Source of the DNA: Candidatus Parabeggiatoa sp. nov. 2
Lineage (GTDB): Bacteria > Pseudomonadota > Gammaproteobacteria > Beggiatoales > Beggiatoaceae
Assembly (NCBI GenBank): GCA_002085445.1
Contig: NBMI01000120.1
Location: forward strand, 1-49,560
DNA length: 49,560 nt
Direction: 5' to 3'
Below the pieces are notes generated by a model that searched no databases, was not told where the DNA came from, and saw only the letters and a list, made by a program, of their open reading frames with translations. A program made the position numbers and the translations under genes. Shown in pieces: positions 36,633-46,647 of the stretch. Numbering within the stretch: position 1 is the first letter of the stretch; the number at the start of each line of letters is the position of its first letter.

Positions 36633-37031
36633 TTAACACGTTGGTCCAATCAATGGATAATGAAATCCTTTACCAACCAAAGCATTGACTAAACCAAAGA
36701 TTCCCAAAAAGACAAAAGTCGCGTGGAAGAGAACAAAATTCAGTATCACGATAACCCAAGTGTAGGGTGCTTGATATCCCCCTATCAATAAAATCACACC
36801 ATTAAGCAAAATCAATACTAATCCCGCCCAGATACTGGCAGAAAATGTTTGTCTCAAATGACAGCCCGCCAATGACGGCGCCTTACTTTCATATTTAAAG
36901 AAAAGCACAGCTAAGATTAAAAAAGCTATACCGGGGAGTAGCAAGAGATTAATAAGATAAAGAGATTCAGCAAGAATTGCCAAAGATTGCCCAGGAATGT
37001 CGGCGTTTTTTTGAACAGCGTTATTAGTCAT
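36633..37031 (-). CDS. Small membrane protein of the nor cluster
   Basis: 132-aa protein with four predicted helices (about 22-45, 64-86, 88-112 and a weaker last one). I do not recognise the family. ATG at 37031, three bases after the norQ stop, with GGAAG as ribosome-binding site inside norQ, so it is co-translated with norQ and likely acts in NO-reductase assembly or membrane function. It is the last gene of the run; repeats follow. Confidence 0.75.
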   Translation of the reverse strand: MTNNAVQKNADIPGQSLAILAESLYLINLLLLPGIAFLILAVLFFKYESKAPSLAGCHLRQTFSASIWAGLVLILLNGVILLIGGYQAPYTWVIVILNFVLFHATFVFLGIFGLVNALVGKGFHYPLIGPTC

Positions 37032-37034
37032 TTT

Positions 37035-37856
37035 TTATCTTCCAAAAGTTGCTAATATAACTTCCATTAAGGCCTCCACAGTTTCTATATCATCGGTTAA
37101 GGGTTCAACAAGGGCCGCACGACAGGCATCTACCGGATCGAAACCATGCTTGATGAGCGTCGCCGCATAAACCAAAAGACGAGTGGATGCGGCTTCTTCT
37201 ATATCATGATCTTTGAGTACACGCAGCGCATTGGTTAAATTCACGAGGCGCTGCGCTAAGTTTTTATCTATACCTGTTTCACCTATCAGGATTTCCTGCT
37301 CGACGCTGGGGCTAGGGTAATTAAAACGTAGGGCCACAAAACGTTGTCGAGTACTCGGTTTCATACCTTTAAGCAAATTTTGATAGCCCGGATTATAAGA
37401 AACCACTAACATAAATTCCGGCGGTGCTTGTAAACGCTCATTAGTCCGCTCAATCGGTAAAATGCGACGATCATCAGTCAAGGGATGTAAAACAACGGTG
37501 GTGTCTTTACGCGCCTCAACCACTTCGTCCAAATAACAAATTGCCCCCTCACGCACCGCACGAGTCAATGGCCCATCACTCCAATAGGTGGAATCGTTAC
37601 CAATGAGATGCCGTCCAACTAAATCCGCAGCCGTTAAATCGTCATGGCAAGCCACCGTATAAAGGGGACGACCTATTTGTGCTGCCATGTAGGTGACAAA
37701 ACGAGTTTTACCACATCCCGTTGGCCCCTTAATTAAAATAGGTAATTGGTGACGGTAGGCCTGTTCAAATAGCGTGACTTCATTACCGATGGGCCTATAA
37801 TAAGGTATTTGGGTAGTGCTAGTTGAGTTTTCTAACATATCCATTTGATTGTCCAT
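37035..37856 (-). CDS. norQ: NorQ MoxR-type AAA+ ATPase
   Basis: 273 aa from ATG 37856; the frame extends 20 codons upstream into norF and is not needed. CbbQ/NorQ-type chaperone ATPase that, with the von Willebrand protein NorD, inserts the non-heme iron (FeB) into NorB. Walker A GPTGCGKT is at 44-51, Walker B CYLDE at 107-111, the sensor VVSYNP at 151-156, and the Arg finger region STRQRF around 168-173. The gene starts two bases after the norF stop and ends three bases before the next gene: a tight operon. Confidence 0.95.
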   Translation of the reverse strand: MDNQMDMLENSTSTTQIPYYRPIGNEVTLFEQAYRHQLPILIKGPTGCGKTRFVTYMAAQIGRPLYTVACHDDLTAADLVGRHLIGNDSTYWSDGPLTRAVREGAICYLDEVVEARKDTTVVLHPLTDDRRILPIERTNERLQAPPEFMLVVSYNPGYQNLLKGMKPSTRQRFVALRFNYPSPSVEQEILIGETGIDKNLAQRLVNLTNALRVLKDHDIEEAASTRLLVYAATLIKHGFDPVDACRAALVEPLTDDIETVEALMEVILATFGR

Positions 37857-37858
37857 TA

Positions 37859-38140
37859 CTATTGCAGTCCTAACCAATAAGCAAAACCAATAAGCCCCAT
37901 CACCAGCAATAACCAACTATACATGATTATTTTCCAAAACCAGCGCACTTTATGCAAACCCATAAAAAAGTCTATCACCATTTGCCCTTTTATAAGGGTG
38001 CTAAACAGGAGAAGACTAACGATGGTTATGTTGCCAATTTCATGTTTACCCACCACAAAAGCAAATAGGGTGAGCAAAATGAGTATCAACCAGACATAAG
38101 TATAAGGGCGCACCGGATGAGATTTAATATTTTCAGACAT
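37859..38140 (-). CDS. norF: NorF-like (cytochrome oxidase subunit IV family) protein
   Basis: 93 aa with three membrane helices (about 14-32, 38-56, 70-90). The central MVIDFFMGL and C-terminal layout match the prokaryotic cytochrome-c-oxidase subunit IV family, to which NorF belongs. It lies between norE and norQ with gaps of ten and two bases. The role is accessory: it is thought to help NO-reductase activity or assembly in the membrane. Confidence 0.85.
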   Translation of the reverse strand: MSENIKSHPVRPYTYVWLILILLTLFAFVVGKHEIGNITIVSLLLFSTLIKGQMVIDFFMGLHKVRWFWKIIMYSWLLLVMGLIGFAYWLGLQ

Positions 38141-38150
38141 GTTATGTTAT

Positions 38151-38729
38151 TTAGCGGATAATATAAACTAAAGGAAATAGAATAATCCAAACCAAATCAA
38201 CCATGTGCCAATAAGATGCGCCTGTTTCAACCCCAGTATGATCTTTAGCACTATAGCCACCACGCCGCGCTTTGATTAGTATTGCGGCTAAAATCACCAT
38301 ACCTAAAATAACATGCATAAAATGAAAAAATGTCAGCGACAGATAAAACATATAAAAAGTATTCGTACTTAGGCTGATACCTACCGAGAATTTTCCATAA
38401 AATTCAATGATTTTAATCACTAAAAATATCGCGCCCATCGAAAGTGCAGCACCGAGCCAGTTGACACAAACATCTGATCTATCATTCTTGATAGCAGTGA
38501 CAGCTTGCACCACAAAATAACTGCTGGTAATGAGCACGACGGTATTAATAGCACCAAATTCTCGCGTCAAGGTGGATTGACTGGCGTTAAATAATTCGAC
38601 ATTGTAACTACGAGCAAACGCATAAGCGACAAAAAAAATCCCGAAGACTAAAAGTTCTGCAAAAATGAAAATCCAAATGGCAAAGTCGCCAGGTAAATGA
38701 GCACGCGGAGAGGATGTTGATTTTATCAT
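38151..38729 (-). CDS. norE: NorE-like (cytochrome oxidase subunit III family) protein
   Basis: 192 aa from ATG 38729 with five membrane helices; the segment LPGDFAIWIFIFAELLVFGIFFVAYAF and the helix with FFHFMHVILGM are typical of the heme-copper oxidase subunit III family (NorE branch). A GTG start at 38780 would add residues translated from a palindromic repeat, so I reject it. The repeat begins only about 25 bp upstream of the start. That separates this gene from norB by about 1.07 kb and suggests that its own promoter, or read-through from norB, is required. Confidence 0.9.
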   Translation of the reverse strand: MIKSTSSPRAHLPGDFAIWIFIFAELLVFGIFFVAYAFARSYNVELFNASQSTLTREFGAINTVVLITSSYFVVQAVTAIKNDRSDVCVNWLGAALSMGAIFLVIKIIEFYGKFSVGISLSTNTFYMFYLSLTFFHFMHVILGMVILAAILIKARRGGYSAKDHTGVETGASYWHMVDLVWIILFPLVYIIR

Positions 38730-38751
38730 ATCTATGATTTGCTTAAACCTA

Positions 38752-38989
38752 GTACAGGAGAGCGGAAATCTTAATACCACCTCCAGCCATCTGAAAGCTC
38801 AAGTACCCTAAAGGGCACTAAAGATCAGTCGGCTTTAGCCTCCTGTCCGCTTTTAGCCAACGGCTTTAGCCGTTGGCTAAAGTACGTATCAGGGTGCTAC
38901 AAGAAATTAGTAGGCTTTAGCCTACTTAAGCTTTTAGACAACGGCTTTAGCCGTTGGCGTTGGGGTGGTATGGAAGTTATATAAATCAT
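38752..38989. repeat. GCGGAAGT palindromic element at the norE start
   Basis: Left end GTACAGGAGAGCGGAAAT, then CTCAAGTACCCTAAAGGGCAC and two GGCTTTAGCC-type palindromes. The right end stops at GGTATGGAAGTT, where the MITE-like segment starts, so the terminal inverse is missing. Confidence 0.7.
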
Positions 38990-39206
38990 CTATTAATCAA
39001 TTATTTGATTAAAAAGACATTTTTTTATAATAAATCCGTAGCATTAATACGTTAAAACAGAAGATTTGTGGGCCATCAACTGGAATGAACCAGTACAGCT
39101 TATGGGTTTTGTTTTTAACTGAATGAGAATTAAGTCATTATAACTAAATAATTGACACAACAACTAAATTTATAACTCATTGATAATTAAAGTCTAAATC
39201 ACGTTA
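38990..39206. mobile_element. Relative of the 282-bp MITE, left end lost
   Basis: Shares the order TTGATTAAAAA, ATTAATACGTTAA, TTGTGGGCCAT, GTTTTTAACTGA and right end AAGTCTAAATCACGTTA with 25515-25796. No matching left inverted repeat. Confidence 0.7.
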
Positions 39207-39802
39207 GGGTGGTGAAAATGAGCTTTATAAAGGGCCACATTCTGGTGTAAATGGTTACCGTTTTTATTCCTTATTTTTTGTCATTTCGTTTCGGTTTCGA
39301 CGATAGGAGAAATCTAGGAGAAATCTTGGAGAAATCTTGGAGAAATCTTGGAGAAATCTTATCGCCCTATAAAACTCATAAAAAGGCTATCACTCGATGA
39401 TCAAGTTTTTTCGTGCGCCCAAACGCCCAAGGATTGTTATAAAAAAAGGCTAAATAAGCGGATTGCTCGCCATTCATTGTTTCGATTCTAAATTTAGACT
39501 TAGGTGAGATAATTGATACCTCTCATATCAAGTCGATTTCTTACTTAAACTTATGATAAATCCCTTCTTATATACAATCCTTGTAGTTATGATTGTTTGA
39601 TAAAAACTTGATCATCGAATATCAATGCGAATTAAGGGCTGAATTAAGTAATTAAGAAATCCGATTTTTCAAAAAAATAGGATTTCTTCGGATTTATTAT
39701 GAGGCGCAATTGGGGGCAATTGATAACTGAATTTGAAACCATTCAAAACATTTTATGGCCCCTAAATCAGGTAGTCTAAATAACCAGAAAATATCTCTTG
39801 CG
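39207..39802. other. norB-norE spacer, remainder
   Basis: GGAGAAATCTT is repeated four times (39305-39360). An AATCCTTGTAGTT word is at 39580. A palindrome AGAAATCCGATTTTT/AAAATAGGATTTCT is at 39655-39686. No gene seen. Confidence 0.7.
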
Positions 39803-41200
<1,398 letters not shown>

Positions 41201-41223
41201 CTATATTTCTCCCTTTCTCTGGA

Positions 41224-41652
41224 TTAACCTTCAATATTGGGTGGCCAACCGGCGGTATCGATTTCAGAAGACCACTTCAAAAACGCCACCAGTGCATCTA
41301 ACTCTTCTTCGCTCAGGTTGAACTGTGGCATCTTTCTGCGCCCGGGGATATTGGTAGGCATCATCTTAATCCAGGCTTTGATGAAAGCGCCGCCGCCTCT
41401 ACGCTTATAAACATTGCCCAATTCAGGCGCATAATAAGAGCCTTCCCCTAGCAGGGTATGACAACCAACACAGTCGTTAACTTCCCAAACAACTTTGCCT
41501 TGTGCCACTTGTGGGGTGATATTTTCCCTGTGATCACGCTTTGGCAAAGCGATGCTTGTGTCAAAGGTTAAGGCAAGGAACAGTAAGATAAAAAATGCTG
41601 ATCCGCCATAATAAATGTTTCGAGCCATGGATTTGGTGAAAATTTCACTCAT
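41224..41652 (-). CDS. norC: Nitric oxide reductase subunit C
   Basis: 142-aa membrane-anchored c-type cytochrome that passes electrons to NorB. One N-terminal TM helix (about 13-30), heme-binding CVGCH at 61-65, axial Met M108 in RKMPQF. Excellent ribosome-binding site (GGAGG). First gene of norCB. Its upstream region contains two copies of a segment with an FNR/DNR-like box, so induction by NO or low oxygen is likely. Confidence 0.98.
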   Translation of the reverse strand: MSEIFTKSMARNIYYGGSAFFILLFLALTFDTSIALPKRDHRENITPQVAQGKVVWEVNDCVGCHTLLGEGSYYAPELGNVYKRRGGGAFIKAWIKMMPTNIPGRRKMPQFNLSEEELDALVAFLKWSSEIDTAGWPPNIEG

Positions 41653-41722
41653 ATTTCCTCCGTTTATTCAAAAAATCCGATGTCTTAAAAACACCTGATT
41701 TTTATTTAGCAAAAATAGGCGA

Positions 41723-41836
41723 GTTTTCAGAGAGTCAATCAACAACAACAAAATAACCGTTGCATAAAATACCATACTAATTGACTCAATTAAATTGACG
41801 ATGATCAAAGTATCCTCTCCGAAAACCCAATAGACA
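41723..41836 (-). promoter_or_regulatory. norC upstream regulatory segment, copy 1 (proximal)
   Basis: Contains TTGACGATGATCAA at 41795-41808. Read toward norC this is TTGAT-CATC-GTCAA, one mismatch to the FNR/DNR consensus TTGAT-N4-ATCAA. About 30 bp closer to norC is the A/T-rich TATTTTAT (41764-41771), a plausible -10 for an FNR class II promoter. The segment, about 110 bp, is repeated at 41880-41988. Confidence 0.6.
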
Positions 41837-41879
41837 GCGGATAATTACTTATATTATAAGTAAACCAATGACTTAAAAA

Positions 41880-41988
41880 GTTTTCAGACAGTCAATCAAC
41901 AATCACAATCGTGGCATAAAATACCATACTAATTGACTCAATTAAATTGACGATGATCAAAGTATCCTCTCCGAAAACCCAATAGACA
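41880..41988 (-). promoter_or_regulatory. norC upstream regulatory segment, copy 2 (distal)
   Basis: Near-identical second copy of the same segment, with the box TTGACGATGATCAA at 41947-41960, 152 bp further from norC. The box itself and the 60 bp after it are unchanged between copies, while the CAACAACAACA part differs. Confidence 0.6.
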
Positions 41989-42009
41989 CCTAAAAAAAAC
42001 GTTTAAATC

Positions 42010-42147
42010 AGCCCCAACGGGGCGACATTAATATAGCCAGTGTACCTACCTGGCAAGCCCCTTTGGTGCGTATTAATGATTAATGATTAATGATTAGCCC
42101 CAACGGGGCGACATTAATATAGCCAGTGTACCTACCTGGCAAGCCCC
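42010..42147. repeat. 52-bp direct repeat with GCCCC-GGGGC hairpin
   Basis: AGCCCCAACGGGGCGACATT and the following 32 bp occur at 42010-42061 and 42096-42147 without visible change. TTAATGA heptamers lie between them. Confidence 0.9.
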
Positions 42148-42198
42148 GCCCCTAGCTTTGTGCTTTGTGCGAAATTCACAATTCACAATTTACAATTC

Positions 42199-42378
42199 TA
42201 GGACTTACGCATTGACAGATGAAACCTTTTATGCTCCCTTTTAAAGACAATGCATTACAAATTTTGGATGAATCGTTTTTGCTCAATTTTGACAGATTTA
42301 GTCGTTGCTAAAATTTTTCTAACCCGATGATATTTATCATGAAAACAAAAAATGGAGTTTGTCAAGGCGTAAGTCCTA
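42199..42378. mobile_element. 180-bp MITE ending TAGGACTTACGC
   Basis: Perfect 12-bp ends TAGGACTTACGC/GCGTAAGTCCTA, with pairing continuing (TTGACA/TGTCAA) after one mismatch. TA at both ends would fit TA-targeting elements of the IS630/mariner type (inference). It sits inside an AATTCAC heptamer array that continues on both sides. No transposase. Confidence 0.8.
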
Positions 42379-42456
42379 AATTCACAATTCACAATTCACA
42401 ATTCACAATTCACAATTATATCAAGGGCGACGCCCCTAGCTTTGTGCTTTGTGCTA

Positions 42457-42560
42457 AATTCACAATTTACAATTCACCATTTACCATTCACAATTCACCA
42501 TTCACCATTCACCATTCACAATTCATCATTCATCATTCACCATTCATCATTCATCATTCA
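42457..42560. repeat. Heptamer array ATTCACC/ATTCATC/ATTCACA
   Basis: About 14 period-7 units with third-position variants, ending just inside or next to the norD stop at 42567. Confidence 0.9.
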
Positions 42561-42566
42561 TATAAA

Positions 42567-44393
42567 TTACGTCAACCGCGCATACAACAGTGGCAATTCC
42601 CTTGGCAAATCTGACGGATTGCGGATAACCACATAACTATGACTCCCAAACAGATGAGGCAGATAATCACTCGCCTTCTCATCAATCGTCACGCAAAAGG
42701 GTTGCAAACCGAGTTTTCGGGCTTCATGCAAAGCCATGCGAGTATCCTCTACGCCATAGCGGCCCTCATATTGGTCTAAATCGTTGGGTTTGCCGTCAGT
42801 TAACAATAATAACAGAGGCTGAGAAACCTTTTGTTGACTCAATAACGTGCTGGCATAGCGGATAGCGGCCCCCATACGAGTATAATAGCCCGGCTTAATC
42901 GCCTGAATACGGCCACGCACTGTCGCATCATAATTTTGCTCAAATGTCTTTAAGGTATGAAATCGGACATGGCTGCGGTAGCGAGAAGAAAAACCGTACA
43001 TGGCAAACTGATCACCCGTAGCACACAGGCTTTCAGCAAATAAAAACAAGCTATCTTGAATCACTTCAATCACTCGTGCTTTATTATTTATCCACGCATC
43101 AGTAGAAAGAGACAAATCAGCAAGTAATAAACAAGCCAAATCCCGACTGCCATTCCGAAAATCACGGTATAACCCCCTTTCTGCACTCACACGCCCTTGA
43201 CGACATTCCGCCTTATGTAAAAGATAAGCATCCAAATCGATTTCAGGCCCATCTGCTTGCCCCTTATGCCAAACTCGCGTCGGGGTTAAGGCCTCAAATT
43301 GGCGGCGTAAACGCTGGGCAGTGCGCTTTAAGCGAGCCGGGAGTTCTACAGGCTGCGCTGTGGTTGCCAACAGGGGTTGAAGACAACAGTAATCGGGGCG
43401 CAATAGTTGCCGTTTATAATCCCATTCAGGTAACAAAATACCCTCTCCCAACGGCGTATCGTCATACGCTGGCGCCGGCAAATCAAGATCAAAACGCAAT
43501 GAAGTCGCGGCCGGTTTGTTATCCCGTGCCACACTGACCATCTCCATATCCTCTAAAGCCTGTTTAGCCGCTTTATCATCCTCTTCATCATCAGTACAAC
43601 GATCAACTCTAACGTAGTCCGCCAAAGTAAACAGACTTTCTAGGCGAAAAGCCAATAAACCGTTTTTACCCTCAGGCATTTCAGTGCGCTCCCCACGGCG
43701 GCGTTGTTCGACAGATTGGCTACTTGAAGATTGCTGGGCACTGCCCTCATCATCCTTCTCAGCAACTAAGCCGTTTTTGCTTCTAGGTGGCGACGGATGT
43801 AACCAGAGAGGTATCGGTTGAGGTGGGCGTTTCGCCGCCGGTAAATCTGCCACACTGCCCGGCTGGCGCAAAGCTTGTTGAATAGCACGCTCGGCCGCCG
43901 CCTCATCAGGCCGCAAACGGCTAAAATCAGGACGTAATGCCAACAAAGCCTCTACAAGACGCTGATAACGAAACTGTAGCCCTGGAAAACGTTGCAGCGT
44001 TTGTTGAGTCAGTTGTTGATTTAATTGAAACCAAGACAAAGTCTGCTCAACTTCCCCCGCGGCAAGGGCCGCCAACCATAAATATAAATCACGATTAAGC
44101 GCCTTAGTTGGGAACAAATCAATCTGTGCCGGCAATTGCAAAGCTTCAGCATTTCGCCAGCACAATTCGACCTGTTTATGCGTTCCAGCAATACGTTGCA
44201 ACCAATGACGCCCAGCACCATGCCTTGTCGCAATCGTCGCTTCGACTCGCAAACCACCATCCCCACCCAAAGCACGAAATAAAACACCTACCACCTTACT
44301 GATTTCTGTTAATTTGACAACCGCTTGCGGATAACCCGTCGCAGCAGCGCGTGTAATAAGTCGGTGCCAAAGTTGACCTACATGTTCTTCCAT
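42567..44393 (-). CDS. norD: NorD von Willebrand factor A protein
   Basis: 608 aa. Works with NorQ as an activation complex for NO reductase. The C-terminal vWA domain (about 418-608) has the MIDAS motif D426-x-S428-x-S430 (ADLSLS), the conserved Thr in YYTRMG, and LTDGKPND. The N-terminal 180 residues are helical. A low-complexity stretch around 200-270 (SSSSQSVEQRRRG) precedes an acidic TDDEEDD segment. In most genomes norD is downstream of norCB-norQ; here it is upstream on the same strand, 0.9 kb from norC. No strong ribosome-binding site is seen at the ATG. Confidence 0.95.
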   Translation of the reverse strand: MEEHVGQLWHRLITRAAATGYPQAVVKLTEISKVVGVLFRALGGDGGLRVEATIATRHGAGRHWLQRIAGTHKQVELCWRNAEALQLPAQIDLFPTKALNRDLYLWLAALAAGEVEQTLSWFQLNQQLTQQTLQRFPGLQFRYQRLVEALLALRPDFSRLRPDEAAAERAIQQALRQPGSVADLPAAKRPPQPIPLWLHPSPPRSKNGLVAEKDDEGSAQQSSSSQSVEQRRRGERTEMPEGKNGLLAFRLESLFTLADYVRVDRCTDDEEDDKAAKQALEDMEMVSVARDNKPAATSLRFDLDLPAPAYDDTPLGEGILLPEWDYKRQLLRPDYCCLQPLLATTAQPVELPARLKRTAQRLRRQFEALTPTRVWHKGQADGPEIDLDAYLLHKAECRQGRVSAERGLYRDFRNGSRDLACLLLADLSLSTDAWINNKARVIEVIQDSLFLFAESLCATGDQFAMYGFSSRYRSHVRFHTLKTFEQNYDATVRGRIQAIKPGYYTRMGAAIRYASTLLSQQKVSQPLLLLLTDGKPNDLDQYEGRYGVEDTRMALHEARKLGLQPFCVTIDEKASDYLPHLFGSHSYVVIRNPSDLPRELPLLYARLT

Positions 44394-44465
44394 TTGAAGT
44401 TACCGTTTATTTAGAGGACTTGGAGTCCAAAGCTTTAGCTTTGAAAGAAATCCGGAAGAAATCGA

Positions 44466-44498
44466 AGAAATCCGATTTTTTTGAAAAATCGGATTTCT
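44466..44498. repeat. AGAAATCCGATTTTT palindrome
   Basis: 15-bp perfect arms, TTG loop. The same palindrome occurs at 46564-46596, with variants at 39655-39686, 44603-44632 and 13735-13780. Several are followed by CTAACCAAGCC or CTAACTAGGC. Confidence 0.88.
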
Positions 44499-44861
44499 AA
44501 CCAAGCCCAGTACAACGAAACGCAGTGGCGGAACGCCTATTGCGCGGATAAACGAATTTGACGTCTGAGTACAACGAATTGCGCGGATAAACGAATTTTG
44601 CCACGATTTTTTGCAAAAATCGGATTTCTAACCAAGCCAAACTGATCACTGACAACGGATAACTAATCATATTGACACAATGACATAAATTATTTATTCT
44701 ACGCGTTCTCAAAACGTCACCCGTTAAATTGACGTCTTTCTTAGGAAGTTGCGGCTAAATAAAATACCCACACATCCCAAGTTTTTTGAAAAAACGCCGG
44801 TAATCTATGGGTATATTATTTTCATGCTTCTCCCGTAGGAGCAAAAGCGACTTAATCCATA

Positions 44862-45142
44862 AGTTTGTAGTAGTCGCTTTAGCGACTTAGAGTTTACCTA
44901 AGTTAGTCGTATTTGTTTAGCGCCTTGCGTTAGTCGTATTTGTTTAGCGCCTGAGTTTGTAGTATTTGTTTAGCGCCTTGCGTTTGTCGTATTTGTTTAG
45001 CGCCTGAGTTTGTAGTAGGCGCTTCAGCGCCTTGCGTTAGTAGTAGGCGCTTCAGCGCCTTGCGTTAGTAGTAGGCGCTTCAGCGCCTTGCGTTAGTAGT
45101 AGGCGCTTCAGCGCCTTTGTTAGTAGTAGGTGCTTTAGCGAC
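44862..45142. repeat. 28-bp tandem array of GGCGCTTCAGCGCC hairpins
   Basis: About ten units, TTGCGTTAGTAGTAGGCGCT plus TCAGCGCC, each with a 5-bp stem (GGCGC/GCGCC). The left units have TATTTGTTTAGCGCC instead. Same logic as the 35.2-kb array. Similar A/T-rich flanks (GGCTAAATAAAATACCCACA) occur at 44755 and 45207. Confidence 0.88.
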
Positions 45143-45282
45143 TTAATCTCGTTAAGGCGATTACAAGCCTACTATAAACACTACAAACAGTACTAAGGGA
45201 GTTGTGGCTAAATAAAATACCCACACAAAAAAACTTTTTTTCTCTATGGGTATATATATTTTCACGTTCATCCCTTACGAGG

Positions 45283-46517
45283 AGTGAATGAACTTTAGCT
45301 TTCTACGGCTTTCATTGAGGGCCATCATTCCAAATTGATTGAGTGCCTCCCACAACTGATAACTGATAACTGATAACTGATAACTAATAGTACAACGAAT
45401 TGCGCGGATAAACGAATGGCTTTCATTGAGGGCCATCATTTCAAATTGAACGAACGCCTCCCACAACTGATAACTGATAACTGATAACTGATAACTGATA
45501 ACTGATAACTGAGTACAGCGAATTACGCGGATAAACGAATTTGACGTCTGAGTACAACGAATTGCGCGGATAAACGAATTTGACGTCTGAGTACAACGAA
45601 TTGCGCGGATAAACGAATTTTCAGTCCAACGTTTACTGCTTTGCACGGCTTTGATTGAGGGCCATCATTCCAAATTGATTGAGTGCCTCCCACAACTGAT
45701 AACTGATAACTGATAACTGATAACTAATAGTACAACGAATTGCGCGGATAAACGAATTTGAGGGCCATCATTCCAAATTGAACGAACGCCTCCCACAACT
45801 GATAACTGATAACTGATAACTAATAACTGAGTACAACGAATTGCGCGGATAAACGAATTTTACGTCCAAAGCTTTAGCATTGCACGACTTAGATTGAGGG
45901 CCATCATTTCAAATTGAACGAACGCCTCCCACAACTGATAACTGATAACTGATAACTGATAACTGATAACTGATAACGGAGTACAGCGAATTACGCGGAT
46001 AAACGAATTTGACGTCTGAGTACAACGAATTGCGCGGATAAACGAATTTGATGTCTGAGTACAGCGAATTGCGCGGATAAACGAATTTGACGTCTGAGTA
46101 CAACGAATTGCGCGGATAAACGAATTTTCAGTCCAAAGCTTGCAGCTTTGCACGGCTTTGATTGAGGGCCATCATTCCAAATTGATTGAGTGCCTCCCAC
46201 AACTGATAACTGATAACTGATAACTAATAACTGAGTACAACGAATTGCGCGGATAAACGAATTTGACGTCCAACGTTTACTGCTTTGCACGGCTTTGATT
46301 GAGGGCCATCATTCCAAATTGAACGAACGCCTCCCACACGAACGCCTCCCTCAACTGATAACTGATAACTGATAACTGATAACTGATAACTGAGTACAAC
46401 GAATTGCGCGGATAAACGAATTTGACGTCTGAGTACAACGAATTGCGCGGATAAACGAATTTGACGTCTGAGTACAGCGAATTGCGCGGATAAACGAATT
46501 TGACGTCTGAGTACAGG
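45283..46517. repeat. Composite array: GAGGGCCATCAT blocks, TAACTGA heptamers and GTACAACGAATTGCG units
   Basis: At least seven repeats of a super-unit: a GAGGGCCATCATT...GCCTCCCACAAC block (starts near 45317, 45428, 45657, 45760, 45896, 46163, 46300), then TAACTGA units, then one to four 39-bp units with GTACAACGAATTGCGCGGAT and AAACGAATTTGACGTCTGA. Minus-strand frames across it stay open and look like proteins (FIRAIRCTQ, FVYPRNSLYS), but there is no start signal or evolved protein composition. Confidence 0.92.
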
Positions 46518-46563
46518 ATTTCTAACTAGGCACTAGGCCGTAACTAGGCAGTAACCAGGCCGA

Positions 46564-46634
46564 AGAAATCCGATTTTTTGGAAAAATCGGATTTCTAACT
46601 AGGCCAACTGATAACTGATAACTGATAACTGATA
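46564..46634. repeat. CCGATTTTT palindrome plus TAACTGA array before the TPR gene
   Basis: 15-bp-arm palindrome (46564-46596), then four TAACTGA units ending at the ribosome-binding site AGAGGA of the next gene. Confidence 0.9.
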
Positions 46635-46647
46635 AGAGGATATGATT

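Noticed and set aside
45275..46290. Minus-strand frames of about 100-120 codons over the composite array
   Set aside because: Peptides are frame variants of the DNA repeat (FIRAIRCTQ, FVYPRNSLYS); no start signal and no family.
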